Assembly (NCBI GenBank): GCA_021770825.1
Contig: JAETQD010000006.1
Coordinates: forward strand, 1-64,000
From: Clostridium sp.
GTDB taxonomy: Bacteria; Bacillota; Clostridia; Lachnospirales; Lachnospiraceae
Length of the DNA: 64,000 nt
Direction of reading: 5' to 3'
The first letter of the stretch is position 1. Each line of letters opens with the position of its first letter. The translations under genes were made by a program, and so were the position numbers. Of the stretch, positions 17,985 to 24,826 are shown piece after piece. The notes below the pieces were generated by a model. The model made no database searches, had not been told where the DNA came from, and saw nothing but the letters and a program-made list of their open reading frames with translations.

Positions 17985-20501
17985 ATGTACAAAAAGCGAT
18001 GGTTTCAGATTCTGCTGCTGTTGGCGGCCCTTTTTATGGTGGATGCGGCCGGAACGGCGCTGGTCCTTCGGATGTATCCCCAGGCGGTCATTGAACGGGA
18101 TGCACTGCTTGGAGAAAATAATGGAAATTTAAAGGAATTTGAAATAGACAGTGAGGGAGTGCTGACGGCGGTGTCCGATGATCCGTGGATATCGTATGCC
18201 TTTGGGACTCCATGGAATGTGCGGCATATTGAGGTCAAAACTTCCTATGTGGGCGGGCCGGAGACAGAGGCTCAGTTTTATCTTCTGCCTTCTCTCGGTT
18301 ACCGGGCTGTGAAGCTTTCCGAGGGGAGCATATCTGCTGCCTTCAGCCGGGCCCAGGGCCGGAAAGGCGTGACCGGGATCCGCTTTGACCTGGCGGCCGT
18401 TGAGGGGGCAGCTCTTTTAGTGGAACAGGTGATCATCAACGGCCGGAAGGCCGTGGTGATGGAGTGCCAGCGGATGATGGCGGCGGCTGTTGGCCTGGCC
18501 CTTTTACTCCTGGCGGAGGCAGCCGGGTGGTACCGGCTGTTTTCTGACCGGAAATCCAGCCGTTATGGAACCAGGCCTGTGGTTCTGGGCGCGGCGGCCC
18601 AGGCAGTGCTTAAGGTTTTGCTTTTGTGGGTTTTAAGAGGATATCTGATTGATAATGACGGAAGCGGGCGTCAGTTTCTGCTTTGCTGGATGCTGGTTCT
18701 GGGCGTGGAGGTCTTTAGCGTACTGGCTTTGCATCTGGGCGCCGGAACGTACCGGAAAAACATCTGGTGGTGTCACATCCTTTTGGTGCCCTTTGCCTTT
18801 GTGCAGTTTGGAGCGGCAGAGTTCCTGGGAATGACCACCTTTGATTTCCAGACGCCGGAATATCTGGTTCTCAATCTGTTTGTATGTGCACTGGCGGCAG
18901 CGGTCCTTCTTTTTCTTATCCGGCAGGGAGCTGCGGCATTTTCCCTTGCGGCTCTCCTATTTACGGTTCTTTCCATTGCCAACCACTATTATGGGATGTT
19001 CCGGGACAACCCGCTCCAGTATTTTGACCTGGCTCAGGCGGGAACCGCAGTCAACGTGGTGGGAAATTATGCCCTGACCATGGATGTGCAGGTGGCAGCA
19101 GCGGTCCTGGAAACGACCATTCTGATGATCGTGCTTTTCACGGCCCTGGGAGTAAAAGGCTGTGGATGGAAGCTTAGGGCTGTGGCCGGGAACCTGGCTG
19201 TAGTGGCGGCAGCCGCCGTTCTTGTGTTTGTGAGAATCCCCACTGTCGGGAACTTTTCCAACCTGCAGATTATCAGCCGGGAAAAGGGATATCTTCTTTC
19301 CTTTGCATCCTTTATCAAGATGGGACAGATTAAACGCCCGGAGGGCTATACGGCCCAGGCGGCCGATGAGGTGCTGGCCTCCTTTGACAACGCAGGGACA
19401 GAGGAAGGAAACACCCCAAACATCATTGTAATCATGGACGAGGCCTTTGCAGATCTGCCGGACCTGTATGGATTTGAAACGGAGACGGACGCCCTGCCAA
19501 ATATCCACAGCATGACAGAAAATACCATTCATGGGCGGGTCCTGGTGTCCGTATACGGCGGCGGAACGGCCAATACGGAATATGAATTTCTGACGGGCAA
19601 CAGCCTGCACTTTTTCCCCATGGGAAGCAGCCCCTATGTGCAGTATACAGGCAGCCGCCAGCAGTCCCTGGCCTGGAAGCTTAGTGAGATGGGATACAGC
19701 CATATGGGATATCATCCCTATCTGGCCATCAGTTACCGCAGGACTGCAGCATATCCGTTTTTGGGCCTGGATCCCTTTTATTCCATTGATGATGATCTCC
19801 CCTATGAGGACTGTCTGCGGTCCTATGTCAGCGACCGCTCGGACTTCAAGAATGTCATTCATCTCTACGAGGAGCGGGATCCTGACCAGCCGTTTTTCAT
19901 TTTTAATGTGACCATGCAGAATCACGGGGGATATTCCATGGAGGAACCGGCTGTGGAGGTTACAGTAAAACCCGAAGATGAGGCGCTTCAAAAGCCATCG
20001 CTTCTGGAATACCTGGCGCTGATTCACGAGACTGATGCGGCCTTCGGGGAATTGGTGGACTATTTTTCCAAGGTGGAGGAGGACACCATTATTCTCATGT
20101 TCGGCGATCATCAGCCCAGCATGGAAGCGGACATCGCTGATACCATGGACCGGTATCTGGAAGAAAAGAATGGGGAGGCGGACCCGCAGGGACGGTATTA
20201 CTCCACATTTGTCATGTGGGCCAACTTTGATATGGAAGAGAAAACAGATGTGGTAACTTCCCCCAACTATCTCCGGTCCATGCTTTTAGACCAGGCAGGG
20301 GTGAAACTCAATGCCTATGAGGCATTCTTACTGGAGCTGTCCCAGGAGTACCCGGCCATCAATTCCTTTGGGTTCCTGGACAGACAGGGAGAATGGCATT
20401 CCAGGGAAGAAACCACCGGGGGTATGCTGGGACAGTACCAGTATCTGGTTTATAACAATGTTTTCGACAAAAAGAACGCATCTGCAGGGTACTATGAATA
20501 A
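17985..20501 (+). CDS. LTA-synthase-family membrane sulfatase-fold enzyme
   Basis: An 838-residue polytopic membrane protein with an extracellular sulfatase-fold domain. A first transmembrane helix (~7-27) is followed by a 130-residue external domain, then about nine hydrophobic segments (~165-420). The catalytic domain from ~470 has NIIVIMDEAFADLPD, SVYGGGTANTEYEFLTGN (nucleophile Thr among these), YHPYLAISYRR and ILMFGDHQPSME, the metal-site motifs of phosphoglycerol transferases such as LtaS. Intact LtaS is ~650 residues; the extra N-terminal domain makes this a longer variant common in Clostridia. Probable role: transfer of glycerol phosphate, or another phospho-group, to a cell-wall or glycan acceptor. 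It ends eight bases from the convergent MATE gene. Confidence 0.85.
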   Translation: MYKKRWFQILLLLAALFMVDAAGTALVLRMYPQAVIERDALLGENNGNLKEFEIDSEGVLTAVSDDPWISYAFGTPWNVRHIEVKTSYVGGPETEAQFYLLPSLGYRAVKLSEGSISAAFSRAQGRKGVTGIRFDLAAVEGAALLVEQVIINGRKAVVMECQRMMAAAVGLALLLLAEAAGWYRLFSDRKSSRYGTRPVVLGAAAQAVLKVLLLWVLRGYLIDNDGSGRQFLLCWMLVLGVEVFSVLALHLGAGTYRKNIWWCHILLVPFAFVQFGAAEFLGMTTFDFQTPEYLVLNLFVCALAAAVLLFLIRQGAAAFSLAALLFTVLSIANHYYGMFRDNPLQYFDLAQAGTAVNVVGNYALTMDVQVAAAVLETTILMIVLFTALGVKGCGWKLRAVAGNLAVVAAAAVLVFVRIPTVGNFSNLQIISREKGYLLSFASFIKMGQIKRPEGYTAQAADEVLASFDNAGTEEGNTPNIIVIMDEAFADLPDLYGFETETDALPNIHSMTENTIHGRVLVSVYGGGTANTEYEFLTGNSLHFFPMGSSPYVQYTGSRQQSLAWKLSEMGYSHMGYHPYLAISYRRTAAYPFLGLDPFYSIDDDLPYEDCLRSYVSDRSDFKNVIHLYEERDPDQPFFIFNVTMQNHGGYSMEEPAVEVTVKPEDEALQKPSLLEYLALIHETDAAFGELVDYFSKVEEDTIILMFGDHQPSMEADIADTMDRYLEEKNGEADPQGRYYSTFVMWANFDMEEKTDVVTSPNYLRSMLLDQAGVKLNAYEAFLLELSQEYPAINSFGFLDRQGEWHSREETTGGMLGQYQYLVYNNVFDKKNASAGYYE

Positions 20502-20509
20502 CAGACGGA

Positions 20510-21895
20510 CTACACCACGCGGAAGGTTTTCCATTTCCCGTTCCGGTAGTGGATATAGGCGCCGAGGGCATTGATGGACCAGTGGGTGGCCATGGCCATC
20601 CACATCCCCACGATTTCAAATCCCATCCAGACTGCAAACACATAGGAAAAGAACACCCGGCCGAAGGTCAGCCCCACAATGGATACGTACATGGGGAAGC
20701 GGACATCTCCGGCGGCTCTGAGGGCTGCCGGGAAGGGACCGGACGGCCATCCCATGACTATGGTTAAAAGTGCATGGAAGAAGACCAGTATGTACACATA
20801 GCGGACGGCCTCATCGGAAAGACGGTATGCTTTCATAATAAGCGGCATGGATACCATCAGGCAGGTACAGAGAATAGCGGAAAAGACGGCGGCAATCCGC
20901 AGCATTTTTCTCAGATAATAGTCCGCCTGGTCATAGTCATTGGCCCCCACGCAGCGGCCGATGACCACGGGGATTGCAAGAGTCGCCGCCGAATTAATGA
21001 TGGTGTTGATGTTGTCAATGCTGCATGCCACACCGTTTGCGGCAATCTGGGCTGTGCCGAAGGTGGCAATGATGCTTGTCATGGTCACGCGGCAGATCTG
21101 GAACAGCCCGCTTTCCACACCGTTGGGAATTGCAATGCCGAGGATTTTCTTAAGGAGTTTTCCATCGAAGGAAAAGATATCCTTAAGGCGTACAGATATT
21201 TTACGGCGTCTGTCTGCGAGGAGAGCCAGGAGAACGATGGCAGCTACAATTCTGGAAATCACAGAAGCCAGGGCCACACCCACCACATCGGCGTGCAGGA
21301 CGAAAATTCCGATGGCATTTCCCACAATATTAATTCCATTCATTAAAATGGAAACGATCATTGTGATTTTTGAATTTCCCATGGAGCGGAACAGGGCAGC
21401 AGCGGCGTTATAGACTGCAATAAAGGGCAGCGAAAACACCGTGATCACAAGATAGGTCAGGGCTGCCTCCATGACGCCCTCTTCCACCTGTCCGTAAAGA
21501 AGCCGCAAAAGGGAGCGGTTTCCCATGAGGATTGCGGCCATCAGAGCGATTCCAAAGACAGCCGATGCCGAAATTAACTGGCTGGAGGCGCGCTTTACCA
21601 GAGCTTCATCTCCATGTCCAAGGAGCTGCGATACCACCACTGCCCCTCCCGTGGCCAGTGCGCCAAACAGGTAGATAAAAACCCCGTTTAACATGTCGAC
21701 AAGGGATACGCCGGACACCGCCAGCTCCCCTGCGTGGGAGACCATGGCCGTGTCTACCATTCCCACCATCATATTTAAAATCTGCTCGAAAATCAGCGGG
21801 ACCAGAAGCGCTTTTAACTGTTGATTGGTAAACATCAGCTTGGAATGGTCCACATTCTGTTTTTTCGGTTCTATTATTTTTGCCCAGAATCCCAT
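20510..21895 (-). CDS. MATE-family multidrug/cation exporter
   Basis: A 461-residue membrane protein with twelve hydrophobic segments in two MatE halves. Family motifs include MVGMVDTAMVSHAGELAVSG near the N-terminus and GRCVGANDYDQADYYLRKML in the second half. MATE proteins export drugs, toxins or metabolites using Na+ or H+ gradients. The ATG at 21895 is preceded by GAGGTG; the earlier in-frame ATG at 21907 is not. An HxlR regulator gene lies about 260 bases upstream on the same strand and probably controls it. Substrate unknown. Confidence 0.93.
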   Translation of the reverse strand: MGFWAKIIEPKKQNVDHSKLMFTNQQLKALLVPLIFEQILNMMVGMVDTAMVSHAGELAVSGVSLVDMLNGVFIYLFGALATGGAVVVSQLLGHGDEALVKRASSQLISASAVFGIALMAAILMGNRSLLRLLYGQVEEGVMEAALTYLVITVFSLPFIAVYNAAAALFRSMGNSKITMIVSILMNGINIVGNAIGIFVLHADVVGVALASVISRIVAAIVLLALLADRRRKISVRLKDIFSFDGKLLKKILGIAIPNGVESGLFQICRVTMTSIIATFGTAQIAANGVACSIDNINTIINSAATLAIPVVIGRCVGANDYDQADYYLRKMLRIAAVFSAILCTCLMVSMPLIMKAYRLSDEAVRYVYILVFFHALLTIVMGWPSGPFPAALRAAGDVRFPMYVSIVGLTFGRVFFSYVFAVWMGFEIVGMWMAMATHWSINALGAYIHYRNGKWKTFRVV

Positions 21896-22154
21896 GGTGC
21901 ACCTCATTTCTTGATGAATGAAACAGCTGCTGTCTGCAGAATCCTAAAATACTCGTTTCACTTCCGGCAGCCGGAAGTGTTAATCCGCATCCGATTGCTT
22001 TTGAGGAATCAATTACGCTTCTTCCGTCACAATGAATTCGGAACTTTTGTACGATGATATTTTCTGTATATTCTCCAGCATTGTCAGCCATACCTATCAT
22101 AATGTGTGCTCAGGGAATCTGCAAGACGGCACTATTTTGTACCCTGGTTACTTT

Positions 22155-22517
22155 TTATTCCCCATCTTCGGCGCAAGTGGGATGAGAAAGGATATAATTT
22201 CCTCCTCGATTCCGGTATCCCCAATCGCACATTGCGTCAAGGACTGGATTCAGTGTTTCCCCATGCCTGGTCAGGGAATATTCTACCTGCGGCGGTGTCG
22301 TAGGGATCACATTCCGTTCAATGATCCCGTCATCTTCCAGCTCACGCAGCTGATTTGTCAATGTTTTCTTGGGGGCATTCTCCAGATATTTTAAAATTTC
22401 AGAATATCGTTTCGTTCCCTCCGTGCGTAAATAGCCAAGAATCAGTGGTTTCCATTTACCGCCTATTACTTTCAAAGTGATTGCAATTTCGCTTGTAACG
22501 ACTGTTTTCTCTGCCAT
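22155..22517 (-). CDS. HxlR-family winged-helix regulator
   Basis: A 120-residue DNA-binding protein of the HxlR/MarR-like type. It contains KVIGGKWKPLILGYLRTEG (helix leading into the fold), RYSEILKYLENAPKKTLTNQ (recognition region) and PPQVEYSLTRHGETL (wing and dimer helix). Length is typical. The ATG at 22517 has GGGGTG ten bases upstream; the GTG at 22526 overlaps that site. HxlR proteins often sense electrophiles or redox state and control neighbouring exporters or reductases, and the MATE gene lies next on the same strand. Confidence 0.9.
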   Translation of the reverse strand: MAEKTVVTSEIAITLKVIGGKWKPLILGYLRTEGTKRYSEILKYLENAPKKTLTNQLRELEDDGIIERNVIPTTPPQVEYSLTRHGETLNPVLDAMCDWGYRNRGGNYILSHPTCAEDGE

Positions 22518-22738
22518 ATATATCACCCCAGATTTGTATTCTAAATTACTGTATAAAACAAATATATTCTTTGCACTGCTGTATGTTTTCAGTGTAGCAT
22601 GTAAAGGACATAAATTCTACAATTTTTTCCTCCCACAACAGTGTAGATGAAAGAAATTCGGCCGTTCTCACCATTATGGAAAGGTGATCTTTTGTTTTCT
22701 GTCCTGTTTTTTCCCATACATGGACATGCTTACATGAG

Positions 22739-22820
22739 CATCGGAGTGCTGCCGCCGGCCCCCGGTGCAGACCGGGGCCGGGCCGGCAAGGGCCTGGCTG
22801 TTTTGGGTCAAACTCCGATG
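22739..22820 (+). other. Large GC-rich imperfect hairpin in an intergenic region
   Basis: CATCGGAGT (22739-22747) pairs perfectly with ACTCCGATG (22812-22820). Inside, CCCCGGT and ACCGGGG with flanking GCCGGC segments make a second strong stem around 22754-22786. ATGGTTTTTT follows, so it may act as a terminator or a small structured RNA. The wider gap 22518-23023 has no gene that I can support. Confidence 0.55.
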
Positions 22821-22968
22821 ATGGTTTTTTCCTGTTCATAAAAATGCCCTGCGTCTTGGCAGGGAGGTCAATTTCGTAGACTGGCAGCAGCCCTGATGCT
22901 GAAATCAAGCGCACGTCTGCAGAAAGCTATGATTTAATAAGGAAGAAAACTTCCAGGCAGCAGAAAAA

Positions 22969-22996
22969 CATATTTTGGTACGGCACCGCATAGGAT
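22969..22996 (+). promoter_or_regulatory. Sigma-E-type (mother-cell) promoter of spoIIID
   Basis: CATATT (22969-22974), 14 bases, CATAGGAT (22989-22996). This fits the sigma-E consensus (-35 like GATATT, -10 like CATACAAT, spacing 13-14), and spoIIID is a sigma-E gene in Bacillus. Transcription would begin near 23003, leaving a short leader. Confidence 0.6.
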
Positions 22997-23023
22997 GGTA
23001 AAAACGATTTCAGGGGTAGACCC

Positions 23024-23299
23024 ATGAAAGAATATATTGAAGAGCGGGCCATCCAGATAGCCAATTACATTATTGATGAAAATGCCACTGTGAGGCAGAC
23101 GGCGAAGCGGTTTGGGATAAGTAAAAGTACGGTACATAAAGATGTTACAGATAGGTTAATCCACATCAACCCCGGTCTGGCGGCCCAGGCGCGGGTGGTG
23201 TTGGATATCAACAAGGCCGAGCGCCATATCCGCGGAGGACTGGCTACGAAGGAGAAATATGAGCACAGGCTGCAGGCCTGCAGCCAGGAAAAGAATTAA
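23024..23299 (+). CDS. spoIIID: Stage III sporulation regulator SpoIIID
   Basis: A 91-residue mother-cell transcription factor. The helix-turn-helix TVRQTAKRFGISKSTVHKDV, the adjoining VTDRLIHINP and the C-terminal helix RHIRGGLATKEKYEHRL match SpoIIID closely, and length is normal. GGGGTAG precedes the ATG. In spore formers it adjusts sigma-E genes and helps switch to sigma-K. A perfect-looking sigma-E promoter lies upstream and a terminator directly after it. A diverged copy of its last ~30 codons occurs at 34158-34262, beyond the CRISPR locus. Confidence 0.95.
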   Translation: MKEYIEERAIQIANYIIDENATVRQTAKRFGISKSTVHKDVTDRLIHINPGLAAQARVVLDINKAERHIRGGLATKEKYEHRLQACSQEKN

Positions 23300-23305
23300 A
23301 AAAAG

Positions 23306-23338
23306 GAGTCTGAAATCATGGGATTTCAGGCTCTTTTT
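23306..23338 (+). terminator. Terminator after spoIIID
   Basis: GAGTCTGAAATC (23306-23317) and GATTTCAGGCTC (23322-23333) form a 12-bp stem with one G-U pair and an ATGG loop, followed by TTTTT. Confidence 0.85.
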
Positions 23339-23440
23339 AAATCCACCACTGCGGATCCATGAATGGGTGGTTTGAATAAAATTTTAATTATTGTCGACGA
23401 TCGATGAAATAAATAATAAACGATATTATACAAGACACTA

Positions 23441-23470
23441 TTGACGTTCATTTTTTGTTTTTCATAATAT
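23441..23470 (+). promoter_or_regulatory. Sigma-A-type promoter of the XRE/winged-helix pair
   Basis: TTGACG (23441-23446), 18 bases, TAATAT (23465-23470), about 40 bases before the XRE start codon. The region is strongly AT-rich. Confidence 0.55.
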
Positions 23471-23509
23471 ATAATTCCATATGTGAGAAAAGTACTGGGA
23501 GGTATGAAG

Positions 23510-23749
23510 ATGATTACGGGTGAAGAAATGAAGAATGCACGTAAAAAAATTGGCAAGACGCAAGAACAACTAGCAGAAGAACTGGACATTTCATCAAGAC
23601 AGTTGAGCCGTCTGGAGAACGTTGAAAATCTTGAGAGATATGACAAATTTCTTCAGCTTGTAGTAACATTAGAGTTATATGAACCAGTGAAAAAAGATGT
23701 ATGGGGGGATTCAGAAGATGACGTCAAAATTAGCAAAAGTGAAAAATAG
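23510..23749 (+). CDS. Small XRE-type helix-turn-helix regulator
   Basis: A 79-residue protein that is mostly an XRE DNA-binding domain: EMKNARKKIGKTQEQLAEEL and then DISSRQLSRLENVENLERYD, the Gln-rich recognition helix pattern. The C-terminal 25 residues are charged. The ATG at 23510 is chosen because GGGAGG (23497-23502) is seven bases upstream. It overlaps the next gene by 32 bases, so the two are co-expressed. It lies between spoIIID and the CRISPR locus on AT-rich sequence and could regulate itself, its partner or the cas genes; nothing in the sequence decides this. Confidence 0.8.
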   Translation: MITGEEMKNARKKIGKTQEQLAEELDISSRQLSRLENVENLERYDKFLQLVVTLELYEPVKKDVWGDSEDDVKISKSEK

Positions 23750-24305
23750 TGTATTGGTTTTATTATCAGATGGAAGAGAACATAGTTCAGATGAAATAAA
23801 GGCTTTGATACAGGAAGAGGGAATAGAGTTAGACAAAAATAGCAGTACATTAAGAACAGCTATTTATCAATTGCGTAATAGTGGGATAGATATTTATTCT
23901 CGGGAAAGAGGGGTTTATCAAATAAAGGAAAAGGAGAAAGAAAGGGATTCCCCATTCTTGAAAGATTTTACTACCTTAATGCCAGAAAAAAAGGTTTCAC
24001 CTAAATGTATTTATGTTCATGGTGATGGCAGTCTGGTTTTGAACGGAAGCTTAAATGCGGAGATAAAAACCAGACAAGTTGAAATTAAAGTTAGTAATGA
24101 TGGGAAAAAGCTTGCATTAATTCCAGATGGCGAAAATAATCATAAATTTACTAAAAGCGGGCGTACCCAAAATATGGAATTGGTAAAAAAATTAAAGAGT
24201 AAACGTATTAATGTCCCGACCACATTTGAAATGGCACAAAATAAGGATTCTGGAATATGGATTGGAGAAATACATAGAAATGAAAAAAGTAAGAAGACGA
24301 AATGA
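23718..24305 (+). CDS. Unrecognised protein with an N-terminal winged-helix-like region
   Basis: A 195-residue basic protein that I do not recognise. Residues ~5-75 look like a winged helix (KVKNSVLVLLSDGREHSSDE, then STLRTAIYQLRNSGIDI and the wing YSRERGVYQI). After a Lys/Glu-rich linker, residues ~105-190 form a separate beta-rich region (YVHGDGSLVLNGSL, VEIKVSNDGKKLALIP). The ATG at 23718 has GGGGGGATT upstream; the ORF opens at 23697 without a site. It overlaps the XRE gene. A DNA-binding role is inferred from the N-terminal pattern only. Confidence 0.65.
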   Translation: MTSKLAKVKNSVLVLLSDGREHSSDEIKALIQEEGIELDKNSSTLRTAIYQLRNSGIDIYSRERGVYQIKEKEKERDSPFLKDFTTLMPEKKVSPKCIYVHGDGSLVLNGSLNAEIKTRQVEIKVSNDGKKLALIPDGENNHKFTKSGRTQNMELVKKLKSKRINVPTTFEMAQNKDSGIWIGEIHRNEKSKKTK

Positions 24306-24405
24306 AATCAGATTATATGAAAAAAGTTGATTGCCAGGTTTAGATGAAATCATATTGATCGAAGAGGATGCCATCAATAACGACATAAAAATCATTGAAA
24401 ATAGG

Positions 24406-24434
24406 TTGTTATAAATTTTGTAATAGGATAAAAT
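24406..24434 (+). promoter_or_regulatory. Promoter of the crRNA-like RNA
   Basis: TTGTTA (24406-24411), 17 bases, TAAAAT (24429-24434). The expected start near 24441 coincides with the first base of the hairpin AATTGGTT/AACCAATT. Confidence 0.6.
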
Positions 24435-24440
24435 AAAAAC

Positions 24441-24586
24441 AATTGGTTTGAAAAACGTTTGGAACCAATTCTGGTCGCCTTTTGTGCAGAGGCGTGAGTA
24501 GAAATAATTTTTAGTTCGTAATGTATCTGTTTGGGAAGAGATAGCTGCTTGACATGTGGAACATCCATACAGGCAGCTATCTTTTT
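24441..24586 (+). ncRNA. crRNA-like small RNA (CreR/CreA-type candidate) with degenerate CRISPR repeat
   Basis: Visible parts in order are: a 5' hairpin AATTGGTT (24441-24448) with AACCAATT (24463-24470); a 32-base degenerate CRISPR repeat at 24474-24505; a pseudo-spacer from 24506; and a terminator hairpin AGATAGCTGC (24539-24548) with GCAGCTATCT (24573-24582) then T's. The degenerate repeat begins GTCGC, has a CGCCT/AGGCG stem and ends GTGAGTAGAAAT; the array repeat ends GTGAGTAGAAAC. The last 11 bases (the 5' handle of a type I-C crRNA) therefore differ at one position. The pseudo-spacer before the hairpin is 33-34 bases; array spacers are 34. Its first 17 bases match 24597-24613 on the other strand with one mismatch. 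The RNA should load into Cascade and act as a regulatory guide. This is inference from architecture. Confidence 0.7.
24539..24586 (+). terminator. Terminator of the crRNA-like RNA
   Basis: Perfect 10-bp stem AGATAGCTGC (24539-24548) with GCAGCTATCT (24573-24582), followed by TTTTT. In the RNA it would stand where the 3' repeat hairpin stands in a normal crRNA. Confidence 0.8.
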
Positions 24587-24596
24587 ACAATATAAT

Positions 24597-24616
24597 ATTA
24601 CTAACTAAAAATTAAG
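24597..24616 (-). promoter_or_regulatory. Predicted target site of the crRNA-like guide, upstream of cas3
   Basis: Read on the minus strand from 24613 to 24597, the sequence equals the first 17 bases of the pseudo-spacer except at position 12 (A for C). The first 11 bases, AATTTTTAGTT, match without a break. The three bases in the PAM position (24616-24614, minus strand) are CTT; the usual type I-C PAM is TTC, so this is a variant. The site lies seven bases upstream of a predicted -35 box. Pairing beyond base 17 is poor, as expected for binding without cleavage. Confidence 0.65.
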
Positions 24617-24623
24617 TTTTATA

Positions 24624-24652
24624 TTGAAAAAGCGTTAAAGACATGATAACAT
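24624..24652 (+). promoter_or_regulatory. Predicted promoter adjoining the guide target
   Basis: TTGAAA (24624-24629), 17 bases, TAACAT (24647-24652). It could drive cas3 or a small transcript in 24659-24780. A weak 17-codon open frame lies at 24691-24744 in that stretch. Confidence 0.5.
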
Positions 24653-24751
24653 AAAAATAGATAAGGGATGACAGGAACAGGACAAATAGTATGGATTGGA
24701 AAAATGGAACAGACATGAATGGAGGGAGAGGGGATTTCAAATAAACAGCAG

Positions 24752-24780
24752 TTCACAAATAAATCGATACATGGTATCAT
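24752..24780 (+). promoter_or_regulatory. Second predicted promoter, close to cas3
   Basis: TTCACA (24752-24757), 17 bases, TATCAT (24775-24780), with a start near 24787 and a 40-base leader to cas3. The dyad GATAC-ATG-GTATC (24766-24778) overlaps the -10 box and may be an operator. Confidence 0.5.
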
Positions 24781-24826
24781 AGTTATAAGAAAATTATAGG
24801 GATTTGTGTGTATGTGGGGTGAAGGA

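Noticed and set aside
22546-22914. Minus-strand 122-residue frame across the GC-rich hairpin
   Set aside because: No ribosome site, no family pattern, and it runs through the structured element.
24337-24414. Short frame reading DEIILIEEDAINNDIKIIEN before a stop
   Set aside because: Looks like a possible 3' remnant of an old gene, but too short, no start site and overlapped by the promoter of the crRNA-like RNA.
24540-24590. Second degenerate CRISPR repeat after the pseudo-spacer
   Set aside because: Only a perfect terminator hairpin is present; no handle or repeat-like sequence could be aligned.
24591-24596. TATAAT as the main cas3 promoter -10 box
   Set aside because: No acceptable -35 box 16-18 bases upstream; that position lies in the terminator hairpin.
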